Shown piece after piece: positions 40,407 through 40,876 of a DNA stretch of 40,876 nt; the first letter of the stretch is position 1, and each line of letters begins with the position of its first letter. The notes beneath the pieces were generated by a model. The model did no database searches. It was given only the letters and a program-made list of their open reading frames with translations, and was not told the DNA's origin. This stretch comes from Paracoccaceae bacterium. Its GTDB lineage: Bacteria > Pseudomonadota > Alphaproteobacteria > Rhizobiales > Stappiaceae. The stretch lies in contig JABXHV010000123.1 in assembly GCA_013373445.1 (NCBI GenBank), positions 1 to 40,876 on the forward strand, read 5' to 3'. Both the position numbers and the translations under genes were made by a program.

Positions 40407-40876
40407 ATGGCTTTGATGCAAGTAAATTCAGATCAAGAAAGTAGCGCCTTTGGTCTGCTCTCGGCAGCGGATGTCGAGGTCAGCCTTGGCGGCGCAGGTA
40501 TCCTTGACGGGGTTGCCATAGAGGCCGTTCCCGGGCGGTTTCATGCGATTATTGGACCTAGTGGGTCCGGTAAAACGACCTTTTTACGTGCTTTGGTCGG
40601 CGAAGTAGGATTTGCCGGTGCAATCACTCTTGATGATAAGGACGTTTCGACGCTCTCGCCCCGAGAGCTCGCCGAGCGTCGGGGGGTGTTGCCACAGAGC
40701 AGCCTATTGTCGTTCCCACTTACAGTCTCTGAAGTGGTGCAACTCGGATTGATGAACCAGAAGGATCTGCGCTGTCGGAAACTACGCCGAGAGCGGATTG
40801 CCGAGGCTTTGTCTCTTGTCGATTTGGCGAGCTATGAGGACCGTGTGTTCCAGGGCCTCTCTGGTGGTGAGCAGCA
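40407..40876 (+). CDS. hmuV: Haem ABC transporter ATPase HmuV (3' end outside window)
   Basis: The frame from ATG 40407 is open to the window end (156 codons plus two bases) and is cut there. It shows Walker A GPSGSGKTT (50-58), the Q-loop region RRGVLPQSSLLSFPLTVSEVV with Gln in LPQ, and the signature LSGGEQ at the very end; Walker B lies outside. The pattern fits the BtuD/HmuV class. The start may also be ATG 40416 three codons later. It is placed directly after hmuU, so it completes the haem transporter. Confidence 0.9.
   Translation, partial: MALMQVNSDQESSAFGLLSAADVEVSLGGAGILDGVAIEAVPGRFHAIIGPSGSGKTTFLRALVGEVGFAGAITLDDKDVSTLSPRELAERRGVLPQSSLLSFPLTVSEVVQLGLMNQKDLRCRKLRRERIAEALSLVDLASYEDRVFQGLSGGEQ

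Noticed and set aside
1-40876. CRISPR arrays, tRNA/rRNA genes, insertion sequences, prophage or defence genes
   Set aside because: No regularly spaced repeats, cloverleaf-like sequence, transposase, integrase or nuclease-type gene was seen on either strand.

Overview
The window is about 41 kb of bacterial chromosome with moderate to high GC, densely packed with genes in tight operons. Many neighbouring genes overlap by 4 bases (ATGA or GTGA). The gene families point to an alphaproteobacterium: a ChrR/RpoE singlet-oxygen system, a RirA-type iron box, a rhizobial-type polyol ABC transporter, a heterotetrameric sarcosine oxidase and several TRAP/ABC uptake cassettes. A marine Stappiaceae-like organism (Roseibium/Labrenzia) is my best guess, but this is inference from content and not a database result. 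I see no tRNA, rRNA, CRISPR, insertion sequence or prophage gene.

Region by region. (1) 2-760: the 3' part of an MFS transporter gene cut by the window edge. (2) 855-9316: a polyol/triose uptake and phosphorylation operon on the minus strand (binding protein, two permeases, a 62-residue membrane protein, two ATPases, DhaK-DhaL kinase). It is faced by a divergent LacI-type repressor, and two CACGTG-centred operators lie between them. (3) 9392-15826: a sugar-acid module with a GntR/FCD regulator, a DctPQM TRAP transporter, a 53-residue single-helix membrane protein, an IlvD/Edd-type aldonate dehydratase and an RraA-like aldolase. (4) 15908-21896: a singlet-oxygen/membrane-lipid module with a DUF2177 membrane protein, FAD oxidoreductase, DUF1365 protein, Cfa-family methyltransferase, short-chain dehydrogenase, ChrR anti-sigma factor and RpoE ECF sigma factor. 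Three sites of form TGATCC-N16-CGT sit exactly in front of its three transcription units. (5) 22039-23331: pncB, for NAD salvage. (6) 23563-30873: a LacI repressor, its palindromic operator, an Afu-like ABC transporter (misleadingly close to iron transporters), an inositol-monophosphatase-family enzyme and, after a gap, a 2H (DUF1868) phosphoesterase. (7) 30879-37051: a GbdR-like AraC regulator divergent from soxBDAG. Its delta subunit has lost most of the usual zinc ligands. (8) 37301-40876: haem uptake, hmuSTUV (hmuV cut by the window end), behind a RirA-type box.

The most interesting part is region 4. The shared promoter motif ties the sigma factor, its zinc-cupin anti-sigma factor and a set of lipid-modifying enzymes into one regulon. 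The Cfa-family enzyme has Ser and Gln at the positions of the bicarbonate-binding Cys and His of E. coli Cfa. Together with the FAD/DUF1365 partners this suggests methylated or furan fatty acid synthesis (Ufa-type) in place of cyclopropanation. Other points worth a look are two small membrane proteins embedded in transporter operons, hairpins placed after three separate binding-protein genes, and a possible phospho-sugar or phosphodiester uptake cassette.
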